From positions 4,588,001 through 4,652,000 of the forward strand of contig NZ_CP152389.1 of NCBI RefSeq assembly GCF_038806765.1: a DNA stretch of 64,000 nucleotides, in the 5' to 3' direction. The position numbers and the translations under genes were made by a program. Source of the stretch: Mucilaginibacter sp. CSA2-8R. Lineage in GTDB: Bacteria > Bacteroidota > Bacteroidia > Sphingobacteriales > Sphingobacteriaceae. The first letter of the stretch is position 1. Each line of letters opens with the position of its first letter. Below, piece by piece: positions 49,681 to 58,890 of this stretch. The notes below the pieces were generated by a model. That model ran no database searches. It saw only the letters and a list, made by a program, of their open reading frames with translations, and had not been told where the DNA came from.

Positions 49681-51183
49681 ATGAACTCATTGTCAGACCT
49701 AATTAAATTACTTACTGTTAGCGATAAAAAGCAGTTTAAGCAGTTTTTGCATCAAAAAAACAAAAGGCAGGATGTTAAAAACTTACAGTTATTTAATTTA
49801 ATAGAAACTGACGATATCGATAGATTGAATAAACTTTATGATAGCAAAAAAAATAAAGACGCTTATCATGCGCTGTGCAAAAGGCTGCAAGACAACCTGC
49901 TTATATTTTTATCGCAAAAAACTTTCGAAAACACCAACTCCGATGCTCATGAGGCATTGCGGTTACTGGTGGTGGGGCGGTTTTTGTTAGAAAATGATAA
50001 TATTAAAATTGCTTTTAAGTGTTTAGATAACGCTGAAAATATAGCCGTACAACTGGAACAGTTTAACTTACTGAATGAACTTTTGCTGCTTAAGTTACAG
50101 TATGCCCACCTATCCGGAGCAGAAGATTTAGAAATACTGACTGCCCGTTTTACACGCAACCAGTTGCAGATGCAGCGCGAAGCTAAATTAAACATAGCGT
50201 ATGCCTTTTTGCGGCAGCAACTACAGCAAATACACTTGAACGGCAAGGTGGTTAACTTAACCGCGCTGATGATAGCCACCATCCGGAAATATAAAATTTC
50301 GGTACAGGATCTGATGACTTATAAATCTGTTTACCAAATCCTTTTTATTGCTAACGAATATGCAGCCATACAGCAAAATTATGGATTGATTGAGCGTTAT
50401 ATAAACCGGACAGATCAATTTATACAGAATAAGCCAGGCGATAAGCAGGCTTATCTCTTTTATCATATTTCAATTTTGTATTACCTGGCCAACTTCTATC
50501 TCCGGCAAAGGCAATTCACTAAAAGCAGGTCGTATCTCCAAAAAATGGCGGGTTTAATGGAGACAGACCAGCGGTATTACGCGCTGTTTTATTTACGCTA
50601 TAAGTTACTCCAGGCACTCAACCTGTTTTTTACCGGCTCGGCTGATGATGCCATTTCCATGTTACAAGAGTCACTTTCTAAAATAAAACTGTCGTCTAAA
50701 CCCGAAGAGGTGGAAGACTTACGCATATGCCTTGCCATGTTTTTAGCCCTATGTAATGATAAAGGCAGCCTGAAGCAGCTTACCTTATTAACACGTACCG
50801 ATGCCTGGTATGAAAAAAAGATGGGCATGTTATGGACTATCCGTAAAAACCTGATGGAGATGTTAATACAGGCACAGTTTGCCAACATAGACCTGGCTAT
50901 GTCGCGGCTCAATAGTTTCCGGCGGCGCTATAAAAAGTATTTGCTCAAAACATCAGAAGACCGGGTATTGCAGTTTTTAAAACTGGTTGAAAAGTACTTG
51001 CTCCAACCCAATGTAGTATCTGAAACTTCTTACAAAAACGCCGTCCTCAGCTTGTTAACAAAAGAAGGCGATAGTGATATTTTTACACTAAGTTTTATTG
51101 CCTGGCTTATTGCACGGTGTGAAAAGCAAACGGCATATGAGGTGGTTTTGACTGTATTGCGTGGAGAGCGAAATAGCTTTTAG
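49681..51183 (+). CDS. Large all-helical protein of unknown function, possibly TPR-like
   Basis: A 500-residue protein without a signal peptide or membrane helices. It is rich in Leu, Lys, Gln and Tyr, with long amphipathic helices: KLLTVSDKKQFKQFLHQKNK at the start, AFKCLDNAENIAVQLEQFNL and SRSYLQKMAGLMETDQRYYA in the middle. Their spacing suggests helical repeats of TPR or HEAT type, but no repeat register is convincing by eye. I do not recognise the family; it appears to be a lineage-specific protein. It is preceded by a palindrome and divergent from the YiaA-type gene, so it is an independent transcription unit. The next gene begins 188 bp later. Confidence 0.75.
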   Translation: MNSLSDLIKLLTVSDKKQFKQFLHQKNKRQDVKNLQLFNLIETDDIDRLNKLYDSKKNKDAYHALCKRLQDNLLIFLSQKTFENTNSDAHEALRLLVVGRFLLENDNIKIAFKCLDNAENIAVQLEQFNLLNELLLLKLQYAHLSGAEDLEILTARFTRNQLQMQREAKLNIAYAFLRQQLQQIHLNGKVVNLTALMIATIRKYKISVQDLMTYKSVYQILFIANEYAAIQQNYGLIERYINRTDQFIQNKPGDKQAYLFYHISILYYLANFYLRQRQFTKSRSYLQKMAGLMETDQRYYALFYLRYKLLQALNLFFTGSADDAISMLQESLSKIKLSSKPEEVEDLRICLAMFLALCNDKGSLKQLTLLTRTDAWYEKKMGMLWTIRKNLMEMLIQAQFANIDLAMSRLNSFRRRYKKYLLKTSEDRVLQFLKLVEKYLLQPNVVSETSYKNAVLSLLTKEGDSDIFTLSFIAWLIARCEKQTAYEVVLTVLRGERNSF

Positions 51184-51371
51184 ATAATTAAACGTCTGCT
51201 CAATGTAACACGAAATAATGCGATCGGGAATTCCCGTTTGACAAATAATTGTTCAAAACCAATTAAGAAACCAACTACATAACTGTCTAACCTTAATTTA
51301 AGTTCATATTTAAGCTATATAAAAACCCTTTCAAAATTGTAAAAGTTGCCGTTATTTGCATTTCAATTGAT

Positions 51372-52808
51372 ATGAACAGGTTCGGAGTTATTTTTAAGGC
51401 AGCAGATAAATATTTGCATTTTATTTATTTGTTGTACGCTGTTCCTATGGTGTATTTTATGGCAATTATTGTTCCGCCATATCAATCACCGGATGAACCT
51501 AATCACTTCTCCAGAGCTGAGCAAGTGTCAAGATTAGAATGGGTTCCGGCTTACCAAGCTAAGAGAGGACCAACAACTGATACTATTGCTAACGATCCAA
51601 AAGTGCTACATCGGAGTACCGGAGGGTTTCGGGTAAGCAAAGGTATAGCAGATACCTATCAGTTTTTCTCAGATATAAATTTCAAGCCTAACGTTAAAAC
51701 AAGCAACGCTAAATTAGATGCTGCTAAAGCAATCCGTTGGACAAACGATTATCATTATAAAAATTTTGCAAACACGGCAATTTACCCGCCATTGGTTTAT
51801 ATCATGCCCGCTCTTGGTATCAGCGCAGGTAAGCTTCTGCATCTTGGCGTTATTAAAACGCTTTATTTGTCGAGGATTTTAAATGGTATATTTTGCGTAA
51901 CACTTTCGTTTTTTGCCTTAATGCTGGCAAGGCGAAGCAAAATCCTGTTATTCATTGCTTTGCTGTTCCCCATGACATTGTTCTTGTTCGGTTCGGTCAC
52001 TCAAGATGCTGTATTAATTAGCTGCTCGTTTCTTTTGGTTGCTATTATAGATCATGTAGAGTCTGGCAATGATAGAGCATATAAACCGTCACTACTGGCG
52101 GCGTTGATAATTTTAATGACCATAATTACTGTAGGTAAGCCACCCTACCTCCTACTATCGGGCGCGTTTTTGTTTTTAAAGCTTAACCCTAAACAAAAAG
52201 CGGTCACCATTTTAGTCCCTACCTTAATCGGGTTTTGTTGGCTCTGGATGATTCATTCAAACTTTGCTGTCATATTTGCACCGTCCAGCCTTAGGATCAA
52301 TGCTAAATTGCAAGTTTTACACATTATGCACCACCCCTTTAATTTTTTGGGGCTATTTTTTAAATATGATGGTGGTGGAATCGCATTTTTTTGCCGAATG
52401 GTTGTTGGTGTGCTTGGCTGGCTTGACACTTTTTTTTCAAGCAGCTACTATCATATCACTTATGCTATTTTAGCATTAGGCCTATATTGCGGCATTACAA
52501 GAAACTTGAAAATAAGTAATCTTAAGTTAAACCTGGCCCTTTTTATAGTGGCACTATTAACTTTGATTGCAATATTAACTGTACAATATATTACCTGGAC
52601 TGCCTTAGAATCACCCTCACTTGGTGGCATGCAGGGAAGATATTTTTTACCTATTTACCCAATGTTTGCATTAAGCTTATGCATTTCTAAGTACAACGCT
52701 AAAATTGATAAATGGCAGATAGTAGCATTCGGGTTGGTACTATTGTTTCCGATACTTACCTTTTTAAACGTAGTTACCTCTATTATCAGCCGCTACTATC
52801 TTGTTTAA
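51372..52808 (+). CDS. DUF2142-family polytopic membrane protein
   Basis: A 478-residue protein with about 10-12 membrane helices. The first (FIYLLYAVPMVYFMAIIVPP) is followed by the family signature YQSPDEPNHFSRAEQVSRLE, which marks DUF2142 proteins, relatives of GT-C glycosyltransferases. The long loop between the first and second helix carries TTDTIANDPKVLHRSTGGFR. The last part includes GGMQGRYFLPIYPMFALSL. The gene precedes a family 2 glycosyltransferase by about 100-160 bp on the same strand, so a shared role in surface polysaccharide or lipid-linked sugar transfer is a reasonable inference. TATTTGC some 20 bp upstream is a partial promoter match. A perfect palindrome CGGGAATTCCCG lies at 51225-51236 in the preceding spacer. 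Confidence 0.85.
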   Translation: MNRFGVIFKAADKYLHFIYLLYAVPMVYFMAIIVPPYQSPDEPNHFSRAEQVSRLEWVPAYQAKRGPTTDTIANDPKVLHRSTGGFRVSKGIADTYQFFSDINFKPNVKTSNAKLDAAKAIRWTNDYHYKNFANTAIYPPLVYIMPALGISAGKLLHLGVIKTLYLSRILNGIFCVTLSFFALMLARRSKILLFIALLFPMTLFLFGSVTQDAVLISCSFLLVAIIDHVESGNDRAYKPSLLAALIILMTIITVGKPPYLLLSGAFLFLKLNPKQKAVTILVPTLIGFCWLWMIHSNFAVIFAPSSLRINAKLQVLHIMHHPFNFLGLFFKYDGGGIAFFCRMVVGVLGWLDTFFSSSYYHITYAILALGLYCGITRNLKISNLKLNLALFIVALLTLIAILTVQYITWTALESPSLGGMQGRYFLPIYPMFALSLCISKYNAKIDKWQIVAFGLVLLFPILTFLNVVTSIISRYYLV

Positions 52809-52967
52809 TATGATGCTTGAAATTCCAGCTTAACCTGTATTTCAATAGATTACTCACTTATAATGCAGCTGTTAAATATACAAGATGAATGATTATCAAA
52901 GTTTTTAGTGGATTACAGAATTCTATCTGATATACTTCCAACAAATTGTAATTTCAGAATTATCACA

Positions 52968-53705
52968 ATGGTTAACAAAGACGAACTAAAGACATTATCT
53001 ATAGTAATTCCTGCCTTCAATGAGAGTAAAACTATCAGTTTAATACTTGATAGGATTAGCTCTGTAAAGCTTCCTCGGTTAATAGAAAAGGAAATTATTA
53101 TTGTAAATGATTGTTCAACAGATAATACAGAAGAGGTTATCCTTAATTACATATCTACCTATCCGTTATTAAATATTGTTTATTGTAAACACAACACAAA
53201 TCAAGGTAAAGGAGCCGCCCTTCATACCGGTATATTTCGGGCTACAGGTGATTTTGTTATCATTCAGGATGCAGATTTAGAGTATGATCCAAGTGAGTAT
53301 AACTTATTGCTCAGACCAGTATTGCAAGGCTTTGCTGATGTTGTTTACGGATCCCGGTTTATTGGTGGCAACCCACATCGAATACTTTTCTTCTGGCATA
53401 CGATAGGGAACCGATTGCTAACCTTATTATGTAATATGTTTTCGAATTTTAACCTTACTGATATGGAAACCTGTTACAAGCTTTTTGAAACTAAGCTATT
53501 ACAATCTCTTTATCTCAAAGAAAAACGATTTGGATTTGAGCCGGAAGTAACAATTAAAATCTCACGCGTTCCTAAAATCAGGGTTTACGAAGTAGGTATA
53601 TCCTATTACGGCAGAACTTATGAAGAAGGTAAAAAAATAGGTTGGAAAGATGGCTTTCAAGCAATATACTGCATCTTAAAATACGGAATGTTCAAAGCAA
53701 AATAA
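52968..53705 (+). CDS. Family 2 glycosyltransferase, dolichyl-phosphate-mannose-synthase-like
   Basis: A 245-residue GT-A fold enzyme. The ATG at 52968 starts MVNKDELKTLSIVIPAFNES, the usual GT2 N-terminus; a GTG at 52908 would add 20 atypical residues. Motifs: VIPAFNESKTI, IIVNDCSTDNTEE, GKGAALHTGI, the metal-binding IQDADLEYDPSEY, and YGSRFIGG. No C-terminal membrane helices, so it resembles the soluble DPM1 type that transfers a sugar to a polyprenyl phosphate. The adjacent DUF2142 membrane protein could use the product as donor. It ends before a terminator at 53752. Confidence 0.9.
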   Translation: MVNKDELKTLSIVIPAFNESKTISLILDRISSVKLPRLIEKEIIIVNDCSTDNTEEVILNYISTYPLLNIVYCKHNTNQGKGAALHTGIFRATGDFVIIQDADLEYDPSEYNLLLRPVLQGFADVVYGSRFIGGNPHRILFFWHTIGNRLLTLLCNMFSNFNLTDMETCYKLFETKLLQSLYLKEKRFGFEPEVTIKISRVPKIRVYEVGISYYGRTYEEGKKIGWKDGFQAIYCILKYGMFKAK

Positions 53706-53751
53706 AAACAGGATCAACCTGTGCTTTAAAACTTTCAGACTATTATCTCTT

Positions 53752-53793
53752 AAAATGGGTTGCTATTAATGTATAGTAGCCATTTTGTTTTTT
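53752..53793 (+). terminator. Terminator after the glycosyltransferase gene
   Basis: AAAATGG at 53752-53758 pairs with CCATTTT at 53780-53786, with a further internal GCTA/TAGT stem and a small loop. TTGTTTTTT follows. It closes the DUF2142-glycosyltransferase unit before the converging permease gene. Confidence 0.78.
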
Positions 53794-53908
53794 AAAGAAT
53801 GAGTAACATAGGCATCATTTTATATTGCATGTATATCTCTTTAGAAATATCAGTTTAAATCAGTGATTTAGGCTTAACTGATGGCTATCCCCGATCACTA
53901 TTTTCTAA

Positions 53909-56314
53909 TTACTCATTTTTTAAACTCTTTGCTGGGTTAGCTAAAGCGGCACGAATGGATTGTGTACTTACGGTTACCAACGCGATAGCTAATGATATCA
54001 TACCTGCCAGTAAAAAGATCCACCATTGTATAGTTATTTTGTAAGCAAAGTCTTGCAGCCATCTATTCATTGCAAACCAGGCAACAGGTATTGATATGAT
54101 GAACGCGATACATACTAAACGCAACAAGTCAGCAGATAATAAACTGACAATGTTATTTACACTTGCACCCAAAACTTTGCGGATACCAATCTCTTTTATA
54201 CGCTGACTTGCCGTAAAGGTAACCAACCCAAACAGACCCAAACACGCTATGCTTATAGCCAAGATAGTAAATATCACAAGGATGGTTCCTTGTTTTTGTT
54301 CAGTTTGATATTGTGCAGCAAAGTTTTGATCAAGAAAGTAAAATTCAGGCTTATTCTCAATATCAAAGTTCAAATAGATCTTTTTGATGTAGTTTAACGA
54401 TTCACTTACATTACCTTTAGCTATACGGACATACAAGTTATCTCTATCTTTAGCTTCTGCAGGCAATGTCATCGCCATTGGAGCAATTTTATGTTGTAGC
54501 GAATAAGTGTTAAAGTCTTTAACAACGCCAACAATGGTACGCTCTACAACATGGCCCTTCTCATCCACACCTGTACGTACCCTGCGGCCAATCACTTCTT
54601 TCCATCCTAGCTCCTTTACCAAGGTTTCGTTTACGATGATTGCATCATTTACATCACTGGTAATGGTTTTAAAAAAATTACGGCCAGCAGCCATATGGAT
54701 TTGCAATGCCGGAATAAAATCTTCATCAATCTGCAGGTTCTGTATAATTTTAGATTCTGCGGTCGGTTTGCCATCAACGCCGAGATTAAAGTCTCCGCCA
54801 CCAATATTATTGTTACCTATAGGGTTACCAGCCACGCCTACGGCTTCTATATGCGGATTTTGTAACAAAGCCCGTTTTAATGCATCTACCTTGCCTCGCA
54901 CATCGCGGTTGTTGATATGGAAAGTAAGCGTTTGCGCTTTGTTAAAGCCCAAGTCTTTTTTATTGAAGTAATTAAGTTGCTGGTAGATAATGCACGAACC
55001 AACAATCAACACGATAGTCACTACAAATTGAAACACCACCAGCGATTGGCGAAAAAAGATAGTAGCAAGTTGACTCCCCATCTGCCTTTTCATGGCAGGA
55101 ATAGTTTTAAATCCCGATAAGAATAAAGCCGGGTAGATGCCACTCAACACACCAATTACAGCCGAAAAGCAGATAAATAAGCCTATCGTTAAATATTTGC
55201 CAAATTGGAATAGCGTAAGTATTTTGCCCGACAACTGATTAAAATACGGCAGTATAAATTGAATAAGTATTGCAGCAATAACAGTAGCTATAACGGTGAG
55301 CAATATAGATTCGGCAAAAAACATCATCACCAATTGCCCTCTGTCTGAGCCGACAACCTTACGTACGCCAACCTCCTTTATGCGTACAGACGAACGCGCG
55401 GTAGTCAAATTTACATAGTTAATAATGGCGACAATCAAAATAAGCAAAGCCGTGATGCTAAACACGTACACGTAGGTAATGTTGCCGTTGGCACCCAGTT
55501 CATAACTTAAATTAGAATGCAAGTGTATATCTTTTAATGGCTGAAGCTCTAAAGTAAACTTCATTGTGCCAAGCTCATGTTTAATATATTTATTAAAGAA
55601 TACCTCGCCCAATGCTTCTATTTTCTTGCTATCGGCGGCGTGCTTTAAAAGTACATAGGTATACAGATCAGCGTTACCCCAGCTATTATTGTACCCTGTA
55701 AAATAGTTACCGGGATATGATCGCAGTGCTTTAAACCTTATATGAGAATTTGTAGGTAAATCTGCAATTACGCCGGTTACCAAAGTCGGAGTATCGCCCA
55801 GTTGCAACATTTTTCCTACGGCTGACGAAATGTCACCGCCAAAAATGTTTTTAGCTAAGCTTTCTGTTAAAACGATTGAGTTGGGTTTAGCCAGTGCATT
55901 AGCTGTATTACCTGATAAAAAATGGTAAGTAAAAATATTGAAGATGCTGTTATCCGAAAACATCATGTTGCCTTCGTTAAGCGTTTTGTTGTTGTACACA
56001 ATGGTGCTGCCACCTTCGGGATTAATTCGGCAAACATCTGCAACTTGCGGAAAATCTGATTTTAAGGTTGGGGCATAAGGTGGCGATGTAACCGCAATAT
56101 CAAATTTACCACCCTGCCATTGTCCGTGCTGTACTACACGAAAAACAAGATCAGCTTTTACATTTTGCTTGTCGTAGCTCCACTCATCGATAACGTAAAG
56201 TGCTATCAACCCAAATGCTGTGATACCCATTACAAGACCTATGATGTTTATCAGCGAAAACATCCTGTGTTTCAACAAGTTTCTCCAAGCTATCTTTAGG
56301 TAATTTTGTATCAT
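53909..56314 (-). CDS. FtsX/MacB-like ABC transporter permease (second copy)
   Basis: An 801-residue permease built like the one at 41062-43443: a first helix after KIAWRNLLKHRMFSLINIIG, a MacB periplasmic domain, the coupling motifs SVRIKEVGVRKVVGSDRGQL and QRIKEIGIRKVLGASVNNIV, and the ending IRAALANPAKSLKNE. The two are paralogues of the same family, not recent duplicates (their periplasmic parts differ widely). No ATPase gene is adjacent. It lies between the glycosyltransferase and the tRNA, on the minus strand; the 393-bp region on its 5' side holds a nested palindrome and the tRNA terminator. The substrate is unknown. Confidence 0.92.
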   Translation of the reverse strand: MIQNYLKIAWRNLLKHRMFSLINIIGLVMGITAFGLIALYVIDEWSYDKQNVKADLVFRVVQHGQWQGGKFDIAVTSPPYAPTLKSDFPQVADVCRINPEGGSTIVYNNKTLNEGNMMFSDNSIFNIFTYHFLSGNTANALAKPNSIVLTESLAKNIFGGDISSAVGKMLQLGDTPTLVTGVIADLPTNSHIRFKALRSYPGNYFTGYNNSWGNADLYTYVLLKHAADSKKIEALGEVFFNKYIKHELGTMKFTLELQPLKDIHLHSNLSYELGANGNITYVYVFSITALLILIVAIINYVNLTTARSSVRIKEVGVRKVVGSDRGQLVMMFFAESILLTVIATVIAAILIQFILPYFNQLSGKILTLFQFGKYLTIGLFICFSAVIGVLSGIYPALFLSGFKTIPAMKRQMGSQLATIFFRQSLVVFQFVVTIVLIVGSCIIYQQLNYFNKKDLGFNKAQTLTFHINNRDVRGKVDALKRALLQNPHIEAVGVAGNPIGNNNIGGGDFNLGVDGKPTAESKIIQNLQIDEDFIPALQIHMAAGRNFFKTITSDVNDAIIVNETLVKELGWKEVIGRRVRTGVDEKGHVVERTIVGVVKDFNTYSLQHKIAPMAMTLPAEAKDRDNLYVRIAKGNVSESLNYIKKIYLNFDIENKPEFYFLDQNFAAQYQTEQKQGTILVIFTILAISIACLGLFGLVTFTASQRIKEIGIRKVLGASVNNIVSLLSADLLRLVCIAFIISIPVAWFAMNRWLQDFAYKITIQWWIFLLAGMISLAIALVTVSTQSIRAALANPAKSLKNE

Positions 56315-56398
56315 GGCAGCGTAGTTTACAATGTAAGCTTAAAATATGCGCCATTTATATAAACTACTAGTTATCAAATATTTACACAATACTTGATA

Positions 56399-56432
56399 GA
56401 ACACCCGTTCGCATGCGAAACAGTAGGTGTTC
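56399..56432. promoter_or_regulatory. Nested palindrome upstream of the second permease gene
   Basis: The perfect 12-bp palindrome TTCGCATGCGAA (56408-56419) is flanked by GAACACC (56399-56405) and its complement GGTGTTC (56426-56432). It lies 85-118 bp before the permease ATG, a plausible operator distance. The remainder of the 393-bp gap (56315-56707) shows no gene; a second notable element is the terminator at 56668-56703. Confidence 0.45.
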
Positions 56433-56667
56433 GGTTTTAATACATCCATTAAAAAAGCCAAGATCAAAAGCGCTTTTAATTGATGTGATAAACAAACTGA
56501 TAAATTTCCCTTAACTGCACCAACATTTGATAAAAGAGTACAAAGGAAACATCACCAGTTCTACCTATTCCGAAAAAATCATTTCTGACGCCTTTCAATC
56601 CCGAACTGTTCGGCTAAATGCAACACTCTGTGTTTTTGATAGCTTAAAGGCAGTTTTTGAAGCAAAA

Positions 56668-56703
56668 AAAAGGCAAACCAAGTAAAAACTCGATTTGCCT
56701 TTT
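56668..56703 (-). terminator. Terminator of the tRNA gene
   Basis: Arms AAAAGGCAAA (56668-56677) and TTTGCCTTTT (56694-56703) around a 16-nt loop. On the minus strand it is followed by a run of eight T residues. It begins 5 nt after the tRNA 3' end. Confidence 0.93.
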
Positions 56704-56707
56704 ATGG

Positions 56708-56781
56708 TAGCGGGGAGCAGGATCGAACTGCCGACCTTAGGGTTATGAATCCTACGCTCTAACCATCTGAGCTACCCCGCC
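56708..56781 (-). tRNA. tRNA-Met (anticodon CAT)
   Basis: The minus strand folds into a complete 74-nt cloverleaf: a 7-bp acceptor stem (GGCGGGG with CCCCGCT, first pair G-U), D-arm GCTC/GAGC, a T-arm with TTCGATC loop, and discriminator A. The anticodon loop TTCATAA reads CAT. The anticodon stem has an A31-C39 mismatch next to the loop. CCA is not encoded. The lack of the three G-C pairs of initiator tRNA makes it an elongator Met tRNA; the alternative, a lysidine-modified Ile tRNA with the same anticodon, is not excluded by sequence. Confidence 0.92.
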
Positions 56782-56915
56782 GTATAAGACTCTTTTTAGT
56801 TCTTGTGCTGTGCACTTCCCTAAAAAGGTTTGCAAATATAGGATTATTTACTTTCCTTTAGAAAAAATGTTAATTTTTTGCTGCACCCGCTGCAAACCCA
56901 TAGTAAACCTGTTAT

Positions 56916-57296
56916 ATGTCCGATAAAAAGAAGTTCAACCTGGAGTATGAAGTTAAATCCTCGCCCCGTATTTTGTTTAATTTTTTGAGCGAGGCCAATG
57001 GGCTTTCACAATGGTTTGCTGATAAAGTTATCCTGCGCGATCAGGTATATACTTTTACTTGGGATGATGAAGAACAGAAAGCCAAACTTATAGCATCAAA
57101 AGAGAATAAATTTGTGCGTTTTCGCTGGCTGGATGATGAGCCGCAATGCTATTTTGAGATGGAAATTTTACAGGACGAGCTTACTAATGATGTGGCCCTT
57201 TGTATTACCGACTTTGCTACCGAAGACTCGCTAACCGAGCGTAAGCAAATCTGGGACAACCAAATGGACTACCTGATGAGTGTATTGGGCAGTTAA
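56916..57296 (+). CDS. START-like (SRPBCC) domain protein
   Basis: A 126-residue single-domain protein. The pattern KFNLEYEVKSSPRILFNFLS followed by GLSQWFADKV, VYTFTWDDEEQKAKLI and RFRWLDDEP fits the AHSA1 / START-like fold with a hydrophobic cavity, as in the START-like family common in Bacteroidota. The long C-terminal helix (RKQIWDNQMDYLMSVLGS) is typical. No ligand or partner is known; the gene sits alone before the LptF/LptG permease gene, with 131 bp between. Cytoplasmic, with no signal peptide. Confidence 0.82.
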   Translation: MSDKKKFNLEYEVKSSPRILFNFLSEANGLSQWFADKVILRDQVYTFTWDDEEQKAKLIASKENKFVRFRWLDDEPQCYFEMEILQDELTNDVALCITDFATEDSLTERKQIWDNQMDYLMSVLGS

Positions 57297-57393
57297 CCCA
57301 TTGTAAGTCTATTAATAGTCAACCTATTACCTGTATTATTTATTATATACTAAAAGGGCTGCCAGGCCGTTTTGGGGTAATATAAGCTGCCTT

Positions 57394-57423
57394 TTTGCTA
57401 ACGGCCGCAATTGCTTAACTTTG
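57394..57423 (+). promoter_or_regulatory. Bacteroidota-type promoter directly before the LptF/LptG-type gene
   Basis: TTTG at 57394-57397, an 18-bp spacer and TAACTTTG at 57416-57423: both consensus elements at the expected spacing. The -7 box ends 4 nt before the GTG start at 57428, so transcription would begin about at the start codon and the mRNA would be leaderless. Confidence 0.6.
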
Positions 57424-57427
57424 CCTA

Positions 57428-58864
57428 GTGAAAAAAGTACACCTTTTAATTCTTAAGTCGTTTATCAGGCCCTTTGTGGTTACCTTTTTCATTGTGATGT
57501 TTGTGCTGCTGATGTTGTTTTTGTTTAAATACATCGACGACCTTATTGGCAAAGGCTTTGAATGGTACATCATTCTCGAACTGATGGCTTATGCCTCCAT
57601 GACTAACGTAGCCATGGCCCTACCCCTGTCAGTTTTGCTATCGTCTATCATGACTTACGGTAGTTTGGGCGAAAATTACGAGTTGGTGGCCATTAAATCG
57701 GCCGGCATATCACTTACCCGGGCTATGTATCCCATGATGGTGGTAGTTACCTTGCTGAGCATTGGCGCATTTATATTTTCTGATTATATGCTGCCCATTG
57801 CCAACTTTAAGTATTTCAGTTTACTGTATGATGTGCGGCAGCAAAAAACGGCGTTCCTGATCTCCGAAGGTGTTTTTAACAGCAGCTTTCCGGGTTACTC
57901 TATCCGGGTACAAAAAAAGGATAAAGACGGCCAGACACTGCATGGTGTAATGATATATCAAAAGCCGGAAAATTCTAACGAGATGACGGTAACGAAAGCT
58001 AAAGAGGCTGCTATGTACCGTACACCTGATGATTTATTTTTGGTACTTAAGCTCAAAGATGGCATTCGTTATGAGGAAAGTGCTCCTCCCGGCAGTTTCA
58101 ATAGCCGGCAGCGTTTGATGCGCCAACGCTTTGCCAGCTCTGAACAAAAGTTTGATTTAGGTGGCTTTAAGCTGAAGCGTACTGATGCTAATGGCTGGCG
58201 TAACACTATCCAAATGATGAATTTGAAGCAGCTTACGCATTTCCAGGATTCATCCATTCGTAAATTAGGCAGCGAAAATAGTACCAACTACAGCTTGGTA
58301 ACGCCTTACATTAGGTATTTTAGCGTACCTAAAAAGCCATCAGTAAGTTTGGATAGCCTTAAGCCTGTAGCGGCAAAACCTATTAAAGGCATCCCGTTAG
58401 AAACCGCTTTAACAAACGCGCTTAATGAAGCCAACTCGGTTCATGAGTCGCTCCGTACCCTGGGCGACCGTTACAAAGAAGAGTCTAAAAACATCCGGAA
58501 GTTTTCTATCGAGTATCAAAAAAAGTTCACGTTGTCGGCTGCTTGTTTGGCCTTGTTTTTAGTGGGTGCGCCTTTAGGGGCTATTATCCGTAAAGGGGGT
58601 TTGGGGTTGCCGCTGGTGGTATCGGTGATCTTCTTTTTGATATACTATATCATCAGTACCATCGGCGAAAAATCGGTTAAGGAAGGGAGCATGTCACCAG
58701 TAGTGGGCATGTGGATGGCTATTGCGGTATTAACACCTATCGGTATCTTTTTATCCTACAAAGCCGCTAATGATTCGGTACTGTTTGATATGGAATCTTA
58801 CAAACGTTTCTTTAATAAACTACTGAAATACAGAAAAGCCGGAGCAACACAGCCCCCCCGTTGA
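57428..58864 (+). CDS. LptF/LptG-family lipopolysaccharide export permease
   Basis: Inner-membrane component of the LPS transport machinery, working with LptB and LptC. The 478 residues begin at GTG. There are three N-terminal helices: SFIRPFVVTFFIVMFVLLML, then ELMAYASMTNVAMALPLSVL, then MYPMMVVVTLLSIGAFIFSD. A periplasmic beta-jellyroll domain (about 130-370) follows, then three C-terminal helices including FTLSAACLALFLVGAPLGAI. The GAPLGAIIRKGGLG block is the family hallmark. The periplasmic part is longer than in LptG of E. coli (family about 360 residues). It is followed by ribBA 122 bp away. A promoter with both elements lies just upstream. Confidence 0.93.
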   Translation: MKKVHLLILKSFIRPFVVTFFIVMFVLLMLFLFKYIDDLIGKGFEWYIILELMAYASMTNVAMALPLSVLLSSIMTYGSLGENYELVAIKSAGISLTRAMYPMMVVVTLLSIGAFIFSDYMLPIANFKYFSLLYDVRQQKTAFLISEGVFNSSFPGYSIRVQKKDKDGQTLHGVMIYQKPENSNEMTVTKAKEAAMYRTPDDLFLVLKLKDGIRYEESAPPGSFNSRQRLMRQRFASSEQKFDLGGFKLKRTDANGWRNTIQMMNLKQLTHFQDSSIRKLGSENSTNYSLVTPYIRYFSVPKKPSVSLDSLKPVAAKPIKGIPLETALTNALNEANSVHESLRTLGDRYKEESKNIRKFSIEYQKKFTLSAACLALFLVGAPLGAIIRKGGLGLPLVVSVIFFLIYYIISTIGEKSVKEGSMSPVVGMWMAIAVLTPIGIFLSYKAANDSVLFDMESYKRFFNKLLKYRKAGATQPPR

Positions 58865-58890
58865 TTTTACAAATAGCAGACGTGTTTGGC

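Noticed and set aside
51225..51236. CGGGAATTCCCG palindrome as an operator
   Set aside because: A 12-bp palindrome alone, without a neighbouring regulator or promoter match, is not enough; it is mentioned only as context.
56708..56781. A31-C39 mismatch in the tRNA anticodon stem as a sign of a pseudogene
   Set aside because: All other stems pair, a terminator follows, and similar elongator Met tRNAs with this anticodon-stem sequence are, as I recall, common in Bacteroidota.
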